Source: Quercus robur
Taxonomy: Eukaryota; Streptophyta; Magnoliopsida; Fagales; Fagaceae
NCBI RefSeq assembly: GCF_932294415.1
Contig: NC_065538.1
Span: forward strand, 17,149,656-17,213,655
Reading direction: 5' to 3'
Length of the DNA: 64,000 nucleotides
Shown here: piece by piece, positions 11,166 through 21,480 of the stretch
Numbering within the stretch: position 1 is the stretch's first letter
Layout of the letters: each line of letters begins with the position of its first letter
Notes under the pieces: model-generated
What the model was told of the DNA's origin: nothing
Databases searched by the model: none
What the model saw: only the letters and a program-made list of their open reading frames with translations
Translations under genes and position numbers: made by a program

Positions 11166-13018
11166 ATGGCTTCTCAATGGCGGAGAGACAACGACGATGG
11201 TCCTGCTGATCGGTCCCCACACTTTTTCAAGATTATTCTGCCGAATGCTGTTCAGGAAGGAAAGCTTGTAAGTATGCTCAAATTTATAAACTAGATTCCT
11301 CTGAAAATCATATGCTAATATACACTTCGAACACTTCGTCTTCTTTATTTGTGATTGTTGAAAAAATGTACATTTGTTACATGTAGTCAGAAAAACTTTC
11401 ATTTTGCAATACGTAGGTTACACTTTAAGAAGAACACAGTCACATAACAGAGTACTTTTGCATCGTACACTTTTATATGAACAAAAAATGAAACAGGGAT
11501 AAGCGCATGGTAGAGATTGAGGAAAAATATGAAGGAAATTCACAGTTTCATGTACAACATTCGGAGTGGACCTGTCAAATGTACAACATTTCCCCAAAAT
11601 TTTTTACATTTCAACAACAACAGAGAAATGTAAAATGTTGACAGCTGTTGATGGTTATTTTGGTTATAAGATTAGGTTGTATAATTTGGTTTCAAAATTC
11701 ATAAGATTTGTTACTGTTATAGCTATTAAATATAACGTCAATGTTGCAGGATTACATTTTATTTTGTTTGATTTTCTTTTCTTTTTTGTGTGGGGGTGGG
11801 GGGCTGTAACTAAGAAGTATTCTGCCATCATTCAAACTTTTATTTTCTAGCATTGTGTATAAGGATTGATTGCATGTGTTTATTTCCCTAGCCTGCATTT
11901 ATGTTATGGAGATTCTTTTTACAGCGGATTCCAGATAAGTTCGTGCAGAAATTTGGAGTGGACCTGTCAGATATGGCCTTTCTCACTATTCCAAATGGTA
12001 GAAAATGGAAAGTCAAGTTGACACAACATGCTGGGGGGGTTTGGTTTCAAAATGGTTGGTCCGAATTTGCAAGCTCTCATGGTGTAGTCGTGGGGCACTT
12101 GCTGGTTTTCAAATATGAAGGAAATTCACAGTTTCATGTACTCATATTTGATGCCACTGCAACAGAAATAGACTATACTTTAGACGACGAACTCCAAGTT
12201 CATAGGATCGAAGATGATGAGAGTGATGACAGCTCTGTTGAAATCATCAAACACTTTTATAGGGGAGAGGGTTCAGGTTTGAATGTTACACTTTTGTAAG
12301 CAACTGGTTGATTTGTTTAGCTTCTGCTCTATTAATTTTATGTGCATGACTTCGTATTTTCAACTTCTTTCAGGATCAGCCCATCCTAAGAAAGACGGTG
12401 GTGTAGCTAAAAATCTTGTTATAGCCAATGCTTTTAAATCAGAAAATCCCCTTTTCACTGTTACCATGCGTCCATCCTACGTTAATGGCAAGGATCGTGC
12501 GGTAAGCTTTTAGCTTCACTAAAATGGAATACTTTTGTAATTTAGAAATGCAACTCCCATTAACTATCATTTTTCATAGATCAATTAGAAAGATTGTCAC
12601 ACTAGATACTTGTGGCTGGACATTTTGTTGGTAATGATTTTTTCTTATTTGTGTTTTTAGGTGAAAAGATGTAGATCAATTAGATACTTGTTGCTGGAAT
12701 ATATTTGTTAAATATCTATTATTGTTCCTTGTACAGAGTTTACCCCAACACATTATCAACTACTTACCAAGAGACGGGTTTACCAAGGACTACACCAAAG
12801 CAAGTATACTCCCTGTCAAGCTCCAGATTGTGGACCGATTATGGCCTGTGAAGCTATACATTTATGAACGAAGTGGGGGTTCATCATGTGTCGTATCAGC
12901 TGGTTGGTCTGCGTTTGTGAGGGAAAATAGTTTGCAAGTAGGAGATGTTTGCGTATTTGAGCTGATTATGAGGGACGGTGTTGTGTTAAACGTCCACATT
13001 TTCAAGTGCCAAGACTAA
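11166..13018 (+). CDS. REM-like protein with two B3 DNA-binding domains
   Basis: Four exons join in phase: 11166-11267, 11925-12276, 12374-12501 and 12737-13018, all with GT/AG introns, giving 287 residues with no lesion. B3 domain 1 covers about residues 18-119 (HFFKIILPN, KLRIPDKFVQKFG, WKVKL, FQNGWSEFASSH, LLVFKYEGNSQFHV). An acidic linker (DDESDDSS) follows. B3 domain 2 covers about 165-287 (NPLFTVTMRPS, WPVKLYIYE, GWSAFVREN, LQVGDVCVFEL). This is the plant REM/B3 family of nuclear DNA-binding proteins. The gene begins right after the motif satellite and lies between other MULE genes, so I infer a host gene captured and kept open by the element; a plain host gene is the alternative. A degraded B3 copy lies antisense at 22.2-22.9 kb. 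Target DNA is unknown; the adjacent motif is an obvious candidate. Confidence 0.85.
11525..11577 (+). repeat. Shuffled exon-2 words inside B3 intron 1
   Basis: A 30-base stretch at 11525-11554 is identical to 12111-12140 of exon 2. A 15-base word at 11563-11577 (GGAGTGGACCTGTCA) is identical to 11955-11969. In the intron their order is reversed relative to the exon, so the intron carries a small rearranged copy of exon sequence. Confidence 0.8.
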
Positions 13019-13658
13019 GTGGGTAGGGTGGATGCAAAGTGATGATAATATTATGTGATGTTTAGAGTGTGTTTACTTTGCAACTTTACTATTCATCCCT
13101 ATTTTGTTCATAGGGAGTTTGCAACTTTATTGATTGGGTACTTTTGTGATGTTTAGAGTTTCACTCTTGGGAAATTTTTAATTACTATGATGAACTTTCA
13201 TATGTATTTTAAAATGAATGTGATGCTGTATTTTTTTCTGCGCTTTTGTTTGGATTTTGGCCTTTTTTGCATGTCATTCAATTATATTACATTGAATGGC
13301 GACTCTTGGATTTTATTTTAGGGGGGTCAACATTGTTATTGCCATAGGATTTTGTTCTTTTCAGATGACATTGTTGTATGTTTTGTACGCAGAATTGTAA
13401 CACTTTAATACAATAACACCATGTGCAATAATTTTTAGTCATTATTTTTTATGTTTGCAAATTTAGATGTTTAAAAAATAAGTGAGAAGTTAATCCATCA
13501 ATTGTGTCAATCAATATAATGTGGCAAATTGAAAAGCTTGATAGCTAAATTTTCAAAATTTCACTTGGTAGCAATTTTTCAAATGTTATAGATGAAGTTG
13601 GAACTTCTTGTAAACTGCAAGGACTAAAATATGTACTGTTTTATTCAATGAGGGGACT
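13019..13658. other. 3' flank of the B3 gene
   Basis: AT-rich sequence probably holding the B3 3' UTR, then unassigned DNA up to the LINE-derived frame. I see nothing else. Confidence 0.4.
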
Positions 13659-14836
13659 ATGGAGGGGATTCTCCTCCTTGTCTCTCTGTTGCTAAGAAAA
13701 GGGGGATTTTCCTCCTTGTCTTCAACAGTAGAAGTAGCTTGTCCCTTCTACGTGAAGGAGTGTTTTGTTTTGGGATTGTCCTTTTGTCTGTCTAGGGATA
13801 TCAAGAGTATCCATGGAGCTAGTGGGGTGTTTTTGTTATGGGGTTGGGGAAACACTTTTCTTTTTGTGAGGAGCCTACTACTCATTCAACGTCGACTAAT
13901 ATGGACGAAATCACTGATAATTGGGTATTATGAGCGAAATCAGTATTGCCCAACAGGGAGGAAGACGGCGGAGACTGAGAACGTAGGGAGCAGCGCAGTA
14001 AGATCGATGGAGGAAGGTCGTGCTGACGTGGTGCACAGCAACGTTACTTTAGTTACAACTCCTGGAGTAACGCCCTCATTAATGTTGCCCTCAGCCACGC
14101 AGCTGGATTGGGCTTCAGTGTCTGCAATTATTGAGGATTTAGTGCTGCCAAAGTCCACGCCAATTAGCAATAAGTCCAACTCAATTAATACACCTTCTAT
14201 TTCGGTGGAGGTATTACAGGAGGATACGTTTTTGGCAAATATAAATAATAATGAAGAGTTATTATTGGCAAGGATTGTTACACCCAATTTGGAGTCTACC
14301 AGCCAGCTAGCATGTACAATTGGAGTTAATCCAATTAATGCCTTGAAAAAATATTCCAAGGGAAATCAATTTCAAGTGGCGGCAATAGTGGTAATTCGGG
14401 ATAATAATGGAGTTGTGATGGCTTCTTGTTCAGAAAAAATTCATCAAGCTTACAAGCCTGATGAGGTTGAGGCGCTGGCTGCTCTGAAGGCAGTGACATT
14501 TGCGCGTGAGTTGGGTTTTCAAAGAGCTACTCTCGAAGGAGATTCTCTCGGTCAGATTAAAGCTTTGAAGTCAACAGAGTGTAGCCTATCTCCAATAGGT
14601 CTACTGGTAGATGATGTGAAAAGGGTTGCTAATAGTTTTGAACGATTGTTGTATTCTCATGTTAAGAGAAACGACAATAGGGTTGCTCATAGTCTGGCGA
14701 AAAATGCATTACGCATATCAGATTTTCAAGTATGGATGGAAGATGTTGTATACATATTGTTTCGATTTTAGATTTGGATGTAATTGTTTCAAGTTAATAA
14801 AATAAGTCAGCTTCTTTCTCAAAAAAAAAAAAAAAA
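13659..14836 (+). mobile_element. 5'-truncated LINE 3' end with RNase H domain and poly(A)
   Basis: An open frame (13659-14771; the true start is unclear) ends in an RNase H-like domain of the type found at the C terminus of plant non-LTR retrotransposons (RVT_3). VAAIVVIRDNNGVVMAS, then DEVEALAALKAV, LEGDSLGQIKAL and the final RNDNRVAHSLAKNAL are visible. The first catalytic Asp, normally in a VNFDAA-like strand, is missing here (VNPINAL), so the enzyme is unlikely to be active. Behind the stop come AATAAA-like sequence near 14795 and a 16-17-base A run ending at 14836, as expected for target-primed insertion. The Ser/Thr-rich part before the domain may be the tail of the element's first ORF joined to it by deletion. 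I could not define target-site duplications. Confidence 0.7.
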
Positions 14837-15490
14837 CTTGATGAATCGTTGCTCAAAGAAAAATATCATTGTTTCCTGAAAAATCTTTGCTAATATACAA
14901 ATGAATAACACAAAATACTGGTGAAATATGTACCAATACGCTATTTGCAGCCAAATTTTCCACGGCTCCTTTGCCAGCTAAAAAACCACGAACAAGAGGA
15001 CTGTATGGAACTATTCCAATGCCAAGCTCCCTGCATGTACAAAAACATTAAAACACCAAAAGGAGAGAGATTTAGGATACACGGAAGCATTCAAAACACC
15101 AAAATTTATAGAAAAACATCATCTTTGAACTAAACAAACCTGCAAACAACATCTATCAGACTCCTATCATAACTGCTGCCATTAACTGCTTATGAAAGTG
15201 GGTCATCCACACGGTAGAAATGCAAGTAATTCTATCATTGTCATAAGGAATCATGAGTCTGGATTATTTCTAAATCCATTTTCTCAAGAAATTTTCATGA
15301 AAAAGAAATTTTCATGAAAACTGTGAAACTTACATTTTATTGAGAATCATACCACTAAAAAAGAAGTAAATAAAAAATATTAAATAAAAAGGCTCCGCAT
15401 GATTTTTGGAACAACTTAGAAGACTACTTGTTATTGTCAATTAATGTTGAGAAATGATTACACCTAACAGGAAGATTAAGGGAGACCAGT
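14837..15490. other. Noncoding spacer
   Basis: Nothing recognisable. A direct repeat AAATTTTCATGAAAA occurs near 15290-15320. The spacer separates the LINE tail from the next motif array. Confidence 0.4.
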
Positions 15491-16095
15491 GAAAATAACT
15501 CAAGTTCTACAAAATTGAGTAACTCTGCAAATAACTCGCTTTATGATGTATCCATTTATATGCAAGCCATTACACACAGAAATTGCATTCTTGAGATATT
15601 CTACTGCAAATAACTCGATTTTACCGGAGTTCGGTTTTGTGCGAGGTAGCCATATACAGTTGGATTCCTCTTGGACTGCATTTGGACCAGTCCAAATATA
15701 TGGGCTGGGTGGGTGCATGTGTACAACGTAACTCGATTTTCCAAATCTCGAGGAATTTGAATTCTTGTGAGTGTCCACTACACAGAACTCAATTCAAGTA
15801 GAATCGAGTATTGTGGCAGGCCTACCTTTAAACTTCGATTCGTCTTGGACTGCATCTGGACCAGTCCAAATATCTGGGGGCCCAGAAAAATAACTCGAGT
15901 TATGTATAATCGAGTTATTTGAAATTAACTCGTTGTCTGCAACATCGAGTTATGGGAAAGCCGTTCCACCATTAACTGGATTCTTGTTATTTGTGCTACA
16001 CATAACTCGATTTACGGACAGTCGGTTTATGTGCAAGCCCTTGTGCTGAAAATTTGATTGCATGTAACTCGATTTCCAGAAAATCGAGTTATATG
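15490..16095. repeat. Third inverted-motif array
   Basis: About nine copies of the TAACTCGATTT...ATCGAGTTA motif (for example near 15609, 15728, 15890, 15926, 16003 and 16066). Two diverged copies of the GGACTGCATNTGGACCAGTC block, near 15675 and 15848, show common ancestry with the 9.4-10.85 kb satellite. The best-preserved inverted pair, near 16066-16092, is the one closest to the downstream gene's first exon. Confidence 0.85.
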
Positions 16096-16887
16096 GACAT
16101 TACAATCTATTACCCATTTTTATTAACTCTTCCCCAGTTCTGCAGAACTTGCAGCTGTCCGAAATTACATCTTCGATTGCTCTCGCTTCATCCGGCTAGA
16201 ACCCACAATTTCCCGCGCAAATTCGTCGAGGATTTTACATAGTAAGACTCTTTTAACGGTTGCTGTCTTTGAAATTACACATTGTTGGTGCATTATTCTC
16301 AAATTTTGCATTTTGATGCTTCACACTTCTATGTCTATGTCTATGAAGATTGTGATGAAATTGGGTGTTTGCCTAGTCAAATGCATTGTTGTTAGTAAGG
16401 TTGCCTATGTCATAGGTTGTCTTCCTTCCACAAAATGAACTTGCCAGTGGCTCCATATGTGTGTGGTATAGATATATGCTGGTTGTATGTCTGAACTGTA
16501 CATCGTGCAATTTATTTTCTGTTTTTTGTAGAAGCTGGTGAAACTTACTACATGTAGCTACGATGGTATGATATATGTCAGTTCCTAAATCCACTTGTAT
16601 GTTTCCTATATGATAAGACTTCTGTTATATACTCTAGGTCTCTAACTTCAAATTATTGACTCGGACCAAATTGCATTACAATTATTGCACCAACTAAACA
16701 ACCCGTGAATAAGAATATTTGGTTTTCATTGTGTTGTTGTAAACTACTCTAGACAGTATATTGTGTGCATGATTTTCTACACATGGTAGCTGGTTACTCT
16801 TCAATTTTTGTTCTCTGCTTCAAACTTCATTTTGGTTCTGTTTTTGTGTGAGCTGATCGTGTTTGCACTACTGACCATCGATTAGTT
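16096..16887 (+). promoter_or_regulatory. Putative 5' UTR exon and intron of the gene at 16888
   Basis: Sequence after the array up to 16241 ends in the donor GTAAGA (16242). An acceptor AG at 16884-16885 lies two bases before the ATG. The array, untranslated exon, intron, ATG layout matches the genes starting at 5780 and 24718. This is inferred from splice signals only. Confidence 0.45.
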
Positions 16888-18021
16888 ATGGGTCCGAAGA
16901 GGACTAAGAGGGGAAAATGCAAAGCTGCATCCAAACCTGAAGTGGTGTTTGATCAATTAAGGTTCCTCACGCCAGAAAATGAGCAAACCTTTGAAACCTT
17001 GATTAAGCGTAGGCGTATTTGGGGAGAAAGGCAAATCAATTTACAGGAACTGCATCCTTTTGTTCGTGAGAATCTACAGTCTAGGCATTGGCTGTCCCTA
17101 TGTACAAACATACAACCCCCTCCAGCTGACTTGATTAGAGAATTCTATTCGAATCTATCGGTGCATGAGGATCTTGGTGGTCACAAGGTGGCATCGTCCA
17201 TACGTGGTGTACCGTTTACAATAACTAGGGAGCACGTATCTAAAGCCCTTGATGTACCTATAATTTGTACACCTACTTATCCAAACTCTATGTCTCCTCG
17301 TATTGATGATGTTATGGATGTTCTTTGTGGACGATCAAACAATCGGGATTCTGGCCGAAGTATTAGCTCAAGTGAGATGACTGAGCTTAATTATATCTTC
17401 TTTAGGATAGCTTGTCACAACATTTTCCCTATCTCTCATATCCATACAATCCCTGTAGACAGGTGTATCTTGCTTTACGCCCTTGTCACCAATAGTTCCA
17501 TTTGTTTTCCTTCCCTTTTCATCGAAACCATTGTCAAGGTGCGTAGGAGCAAGTATAAGAGGCATGCTTTGTTTTTCCCAGTTCTCATCCATAGGGTCCT
17601 CAAATATTTAGGATTAAAGAACTTTCCTTCCCACGAGTTGGTTCACATCCAAGCCCCTATAGGAGCCAAATTTCTGAAACAGCGAACTGCCCAAAAGAAG
17701 GTTGTCGACCTCAGTGTTGGTCCATCCAACAGACCACGAGTACGGTCTACTACTGGAGATGTTCAAGATGAGGACATGCATGGGGATCCCACATTTGTTG
17801 TTGCCGAGGATGGTGATGATGAGATAGATGTTGACACTGTTGATGCAGCGCATACATGCCCTCTTCCTCCCTCTCTTCATGCTATGATGGAGACCATTAT
17901 GACGACTCAGGCAGCCCATGGTCAGCTTCTACATGGTCTTCTTGCCGAGGTTGGAGCTATGCGAGCGGACTTAGCTCACTATAGACGTCCTGTTCCACCT
18001 TCTACACCATCTGACTCTTGA
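16888..18021 (+). CDS. Putative plant transposon protein (Transposase_32-like)
   Basis: An intact 377-residue frame. Residues about 20-265 match, from memory, the 'putative plant transposon protein' domain: LIREFYSNL, then IRGVPFTITREHVSKALDVP, then a helical C-terminal half with LLYALVTNSSICFPSLFIETI. A basic N terminus (GPKRTKRGKCK) could be nuclear-targeting, and an acidic linker precedes a C-terminal helix (residues about 335-365) that may be a coiled coil. The domain is widespread in plant transposable elements; its biochemical role is not established to my knowledge. A broken relative lies in the copia element at 36.4-38.3 kb. The gene follows motif array three and a probable 5' UTR intron, so I treat it as part of the MULE module. 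No lesion is visible. Confidence 0.7.
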   Translation: MGPKRTKRGKCKAASKPEVVFDQLRFLTPENEQTFETLIKRRRIWGERQINLQELHPFVRENLQSRHWLSLCTNIQPPPADLIREFYSNLSVHEDLGGHKVASSIRGVPFTITREHVSKALDVPIICTPTYPNSMSPRIDDVMDVLCGRSNNRDSGRSISSSEMTELNYIFFRIACHNIFPISHIHTIPVDRCILLYALVTNSSICFPSLFIETIVKVRRSKYKRHALFFPVLIHRVLKYLGLKNFPSHELVHIQAPIGAKFLKQRTAQKKVVDLSVGPSNRPRVRSTTGDVQDEDMHGDPTFVVAEDGDDEIDVDTVDAAHTCPLPPSLHAMMETIMTTQAAHGQLLHGLLAEVGAMRADLAHYRRPVPPSTPSDS

Positions 18022-20003
18022 TGATTCCCATTGGGTATTGTACCCAAGGGGGGGACGATTTTCAGTTCGTGGTTGCTATAACACATTTGGAGAATTGTAT
18101 GACAGTTCTATATTTTTTTATTTTAGTGGCAATTTGAAGAACATGGTATCCGTTGAAAGTAATTTGATATATTAATATGATGGTTAGTTTCATGCCCATC
18201 GTTACTATCATTAGTATTATTGAAATGGATGTAATGGTCTAAGAATTTTTTATGTTATTATGTGATTCTATATAATATCAAGTAGATCCAAGTCTGTGTG
18301 TAAAATAACATTTATTTCATAATTCTGTACGACGCTCACGTGTTTTTAGATTATAGTAATTATTAATACAAATGGAAGGTTTTGTGAAAGCACAATTCGT
18401 TTACAGGTTTTGATATTAACGATGAACCACCTAGGAGATTTTCCTTGGAACAATGGCTGAAGCTATATCTTGACTTCAGGCAACTATTTTTATTGGAGGT
18501 TTTGCTGAGCTTACATGTATTTTCCACTAATTGGATATTTTTGTCGATCTTAAATCAGCAATTATATTATTCTGAATTTGATCCTCGCCTGGACTATTCC
18601 TCATGCATCATATTTTCATTACAAAATTTATTGATGAAACCTTGCAGTGCAGACTCGTCGAAAAAGATAAAAGCGACACTTGGCATGACCTCATTCACTC
18701 TAGCATTAGGTCTAACGGATTTTTTTTAATCAAATATGAGGAATCCAAACCTGAAGTGGTGGCCCCTTACATAATATATTAGATAACAGTGAGCTGAAGA
18801 TAATAAACATCGTGAAGTTTAAGTATGTTGTGAAGGACCAAACACGATTAAACAGATATAACAGTGACCTCAAGCCACTAACATCAAAGTTCTAAGAGCA
18901 AAGTGGTGCTTTCAACCTGTAAATTATTATGGCACGCGTTTGTTTGAGAGCTTAGTTTCAGGGTTGAACATGGTTTTACCTATATGCAATCTCTTCTAAC
19001 CAACAGTCACGAATTATGGGAAGAGCGTTTTGACTACCATCCTTGAAAATGACCAACGACAATTACTAATGATGTTTAAGATTTTGTACAGGTAAAGTCC
19101 ACAATTAAACAGATATAACCAGGAGCTCAAGCCACCACCAACATCTACGGTATAACAGATGTGGTATTCAAACCAAATTGGGCCTCGCTTCAAACCGACA
19201 AGTCTTTGACCACGATGTTTGATCGAATAGTCGAGTAAGTAGGTATTCCCTCAAATGCAGTCTCACATCAATTGGCTACGATTACAAGAGAAAGTACACT
19301 TGTACATGACCTATGGCGCTACGTAATTTGTAAGAGTGATGGTTTTGAGACCAAAGTGATGCTTTTAACCTGTAAATGTTTAATGACCAAAGATAATGAA
19401 CACCGTCATATTTACACACCATGATGTTTACAGACATTCAAAATGACCAAATCACAGAAAACACTGTGATCTTCATAATTTATTTTGTGAAAGACCAAAC
19501 ATAATTAATAAATTAATATTGCGAACTTGCTGGTGAAAGACAAAACACAATTAATATAGCGAAGTTTGAAGGTGACCAAGTTCCAACTCTAAACACACGT
19601 CACCAGCCTGCTTCTGTAGCACCAACTGTAGTCATATCAAACTCCTTCAATCGCAGCACATGTGCCAACAGACGCTGCTGCTTAGTCAAGTCATGTTCGG
19701 TGCTCTACACGATGTGGATACCCAGGTCGACACTGTTTCACACCCACACTCACGTGAATACAGAATTGTGAAATTGGATGCACAGATGTCTCATTTACAT
19801 CTACTGTTGCAACTACTGCCCACCTTTGATGTGACATTAGGAACATTTAAAATCCTGTTCATATAGTGTTTTTCCTGAAGGGTTTGACATGACAGGCCCT
19901 AATAAGTGAAATTGTAATGCCTGGACCGTGAAATGAGGTTATAAATGCACCAGTGATATAATGTTAACTTTCTACCCCACTAACTTCGTAGATTGATTAA
20001 GCT
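18022..20003. other. Noncoding with degenerate internal repeats
   Basis: No gene is supported. Words such as AACAGATATAAC and CTCAAGCCAC (near 18852 and 19101) and GTGATGCTTTTAACCTGTAAA-like text (near 18903 and 19360) recur. The stretch 19600-19760 resembles 23290-23420 (CACCAGCC-GCT-CTGTAGCAC, CAACAGACGC, CACGTGAATAC). TTATAAAT near 19938 and an AG at 19990 could be the TATA box and acceptor for the next gene. Confidence 0.5.
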
Positions 20004-20618
20004 ATGAGTCGCAATGCCTCAACATCAAATCGTACAATGCGAAACAAGTTTGGACCTACTTCAACAAATACATCATCACAAGTTCCAACAGATCAACAAC
20101 TACATACATACACAGACCACTATGGAGGAAAATGGGTTGGAAAGAAGAGAGATTTCGTTAATATGCCAATATACACGTATGAGAGTCTTGGAAGCGTCGG
20201 ACACATCATGGTCGGCAAACCTACAAAACTAAGTACAGATACCACCGCAATAGAGTTCACTATAGCAGAACCACCATGGTCAACCCTATACGAGAAGAGG
20301 TGTGAGTTAGAGGTGTATTGTCGATGGCACGGGTTACGAGTTCCTAAGGCACGCTCTGCCGAGTTACCTAGAGATGAACCTGCCAACATACTTGCTCATC
20401 TTGAACAAGAGAACAATCAAATGCAAAGGCGACTAGACTGTTTTCACGCAATCCAAAAAGCTAGGAAGCATCTAAAGGGGAAGGCGCAAGAGCGAGCCAT
20501 GAAGTCTATTAATGAAATTACTGCGTTAGATGATGAAACAGATATTTTAGACTTCTCAGATTCAAGCAATGATGATTTCCAAAAATTTCTACCTACGAAC
20601 ATTAGACGTTGTTGTTAA
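20004..20618 (+). CDS. Small coiled-coil protein A of unknown function
   Basis: A 204-residue frame with an intact ATG and stop. I do not recognise the family. The N terminus is polar (Ser/Thr/Asn-rich). Residues about 93-150 contain YEKRCELE, HGLRVPKARSAELPRD and LEQENNQMQRRL, the last being heptad-like and helical; the C terminus is acidic. The block LPR(D/Q)...EN-N-M occurs in the same order in the frames at 23588-23968 and 24269-24718, so three related proteins lie within 5 kb. Possible TATA and acceptor signals lie upstream near 19938 and 19990. I infer an accessory MULE protein, perhaps an oligomerising partner of the DNA-binding proteins here; this is a guess from position only. Confidence 0.5.
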   Translation: MSRNASTSNRTMRNKFGPTSTNTSSQVPTDQQLHTYTDHYGGKWVGKKRDFVNMPIYTYESLGSVGHIMVGKPTKLSTDTTAIEFTIAEPPWSTLYEKRCELEVYCRWHGLRVPKARSAELPRDEPANILAHLEQENNQMQRRLDCFHAIQKARKHLKGKAQERAMKSINEITALDDETDILDFSDSSNDDFQKFLPTNIRRCC

Positions 20619-21480
20619 TGTCTACACATTATGTGCAATACATGATGTTATTGTTAATGTGTGACAAATGATGATTATGTATGTTCAACTTTTGCAACTC
20701 TAAAGATTAACTGTTTATTACTTTTGGCTAAGTTTATGTGAAATCACTTTCTCATTTTTTTCATACGTGTTCTTTGTTGCTACATTCAAGTAATGTGGGT
20801 CATGGACGAACAATGTCCTTTGCTTTGTAATGTAGGGAAAACCTTAGGAAGTGAAATGCCTCCAAATTATATTTATTGCACATTACTTGTAGGAAAATTT
20901 AATAGATTCAATACATATAGACTGATCCAAACCACATAGACCAACCGCGCATATGATTCAATAATTCGAATAATTCTTTTATATGAGTTGTTTGAGTCAC
21001 GATATAATATGCACGTATCTGTGTATCTTAGTTGTAATAGTGTCCTACTTTATATAGATACATTACATAAAGACTCGTCCAAACCAGACTAACCACTCAC
21101 TCACTGAAAATCCATATGGCTCACCCAACACACTCTCACAACGATATTTGGTTTGTTAAAAATAGAGTAAAGGCCTAAAAGCCTGATCAGCCTTTCAAAT
21201 GTTTCATTCAAGTTATTGGTTTGTTGTAGCATTGCTTGAAAGCTCCCTAATATTGCAATTGTGATGATCGGAAGCCATTGATGTAAAACTTGGAAGCATA
21301 GTTTTCTTCATGTAATTTTACATTGATGTTGAGAAAATGTAACTACATTTTCTACCTGCAAAGACTCCCTGAAAAGTTTGTAGGGAAACAGGGGGATAAA
21401 ACTCTCTACTGTTGCTACACTCACTGCTCGTAATACTAGCATTTGGCAAGTGAGGTTGGAAAAGGCTAACACAGCTCGGC
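20619..21480. other. Noncoding spacer
   Basis: The first 60 bases (AATGTCTACACATT, then ACAAATGATGATTATGT) match the intron upstream of the minus-strand gene near 24905-24970, so the two small-protein genes share flanking DNA as well as protein blocks. The rest is unassigned. Confidence 0.5.

Noticed and set aside
16373-16594. Minus-strand frame in the intron before 16888
   Set aside because: Short, no domain, lies within a well-bordered intron.
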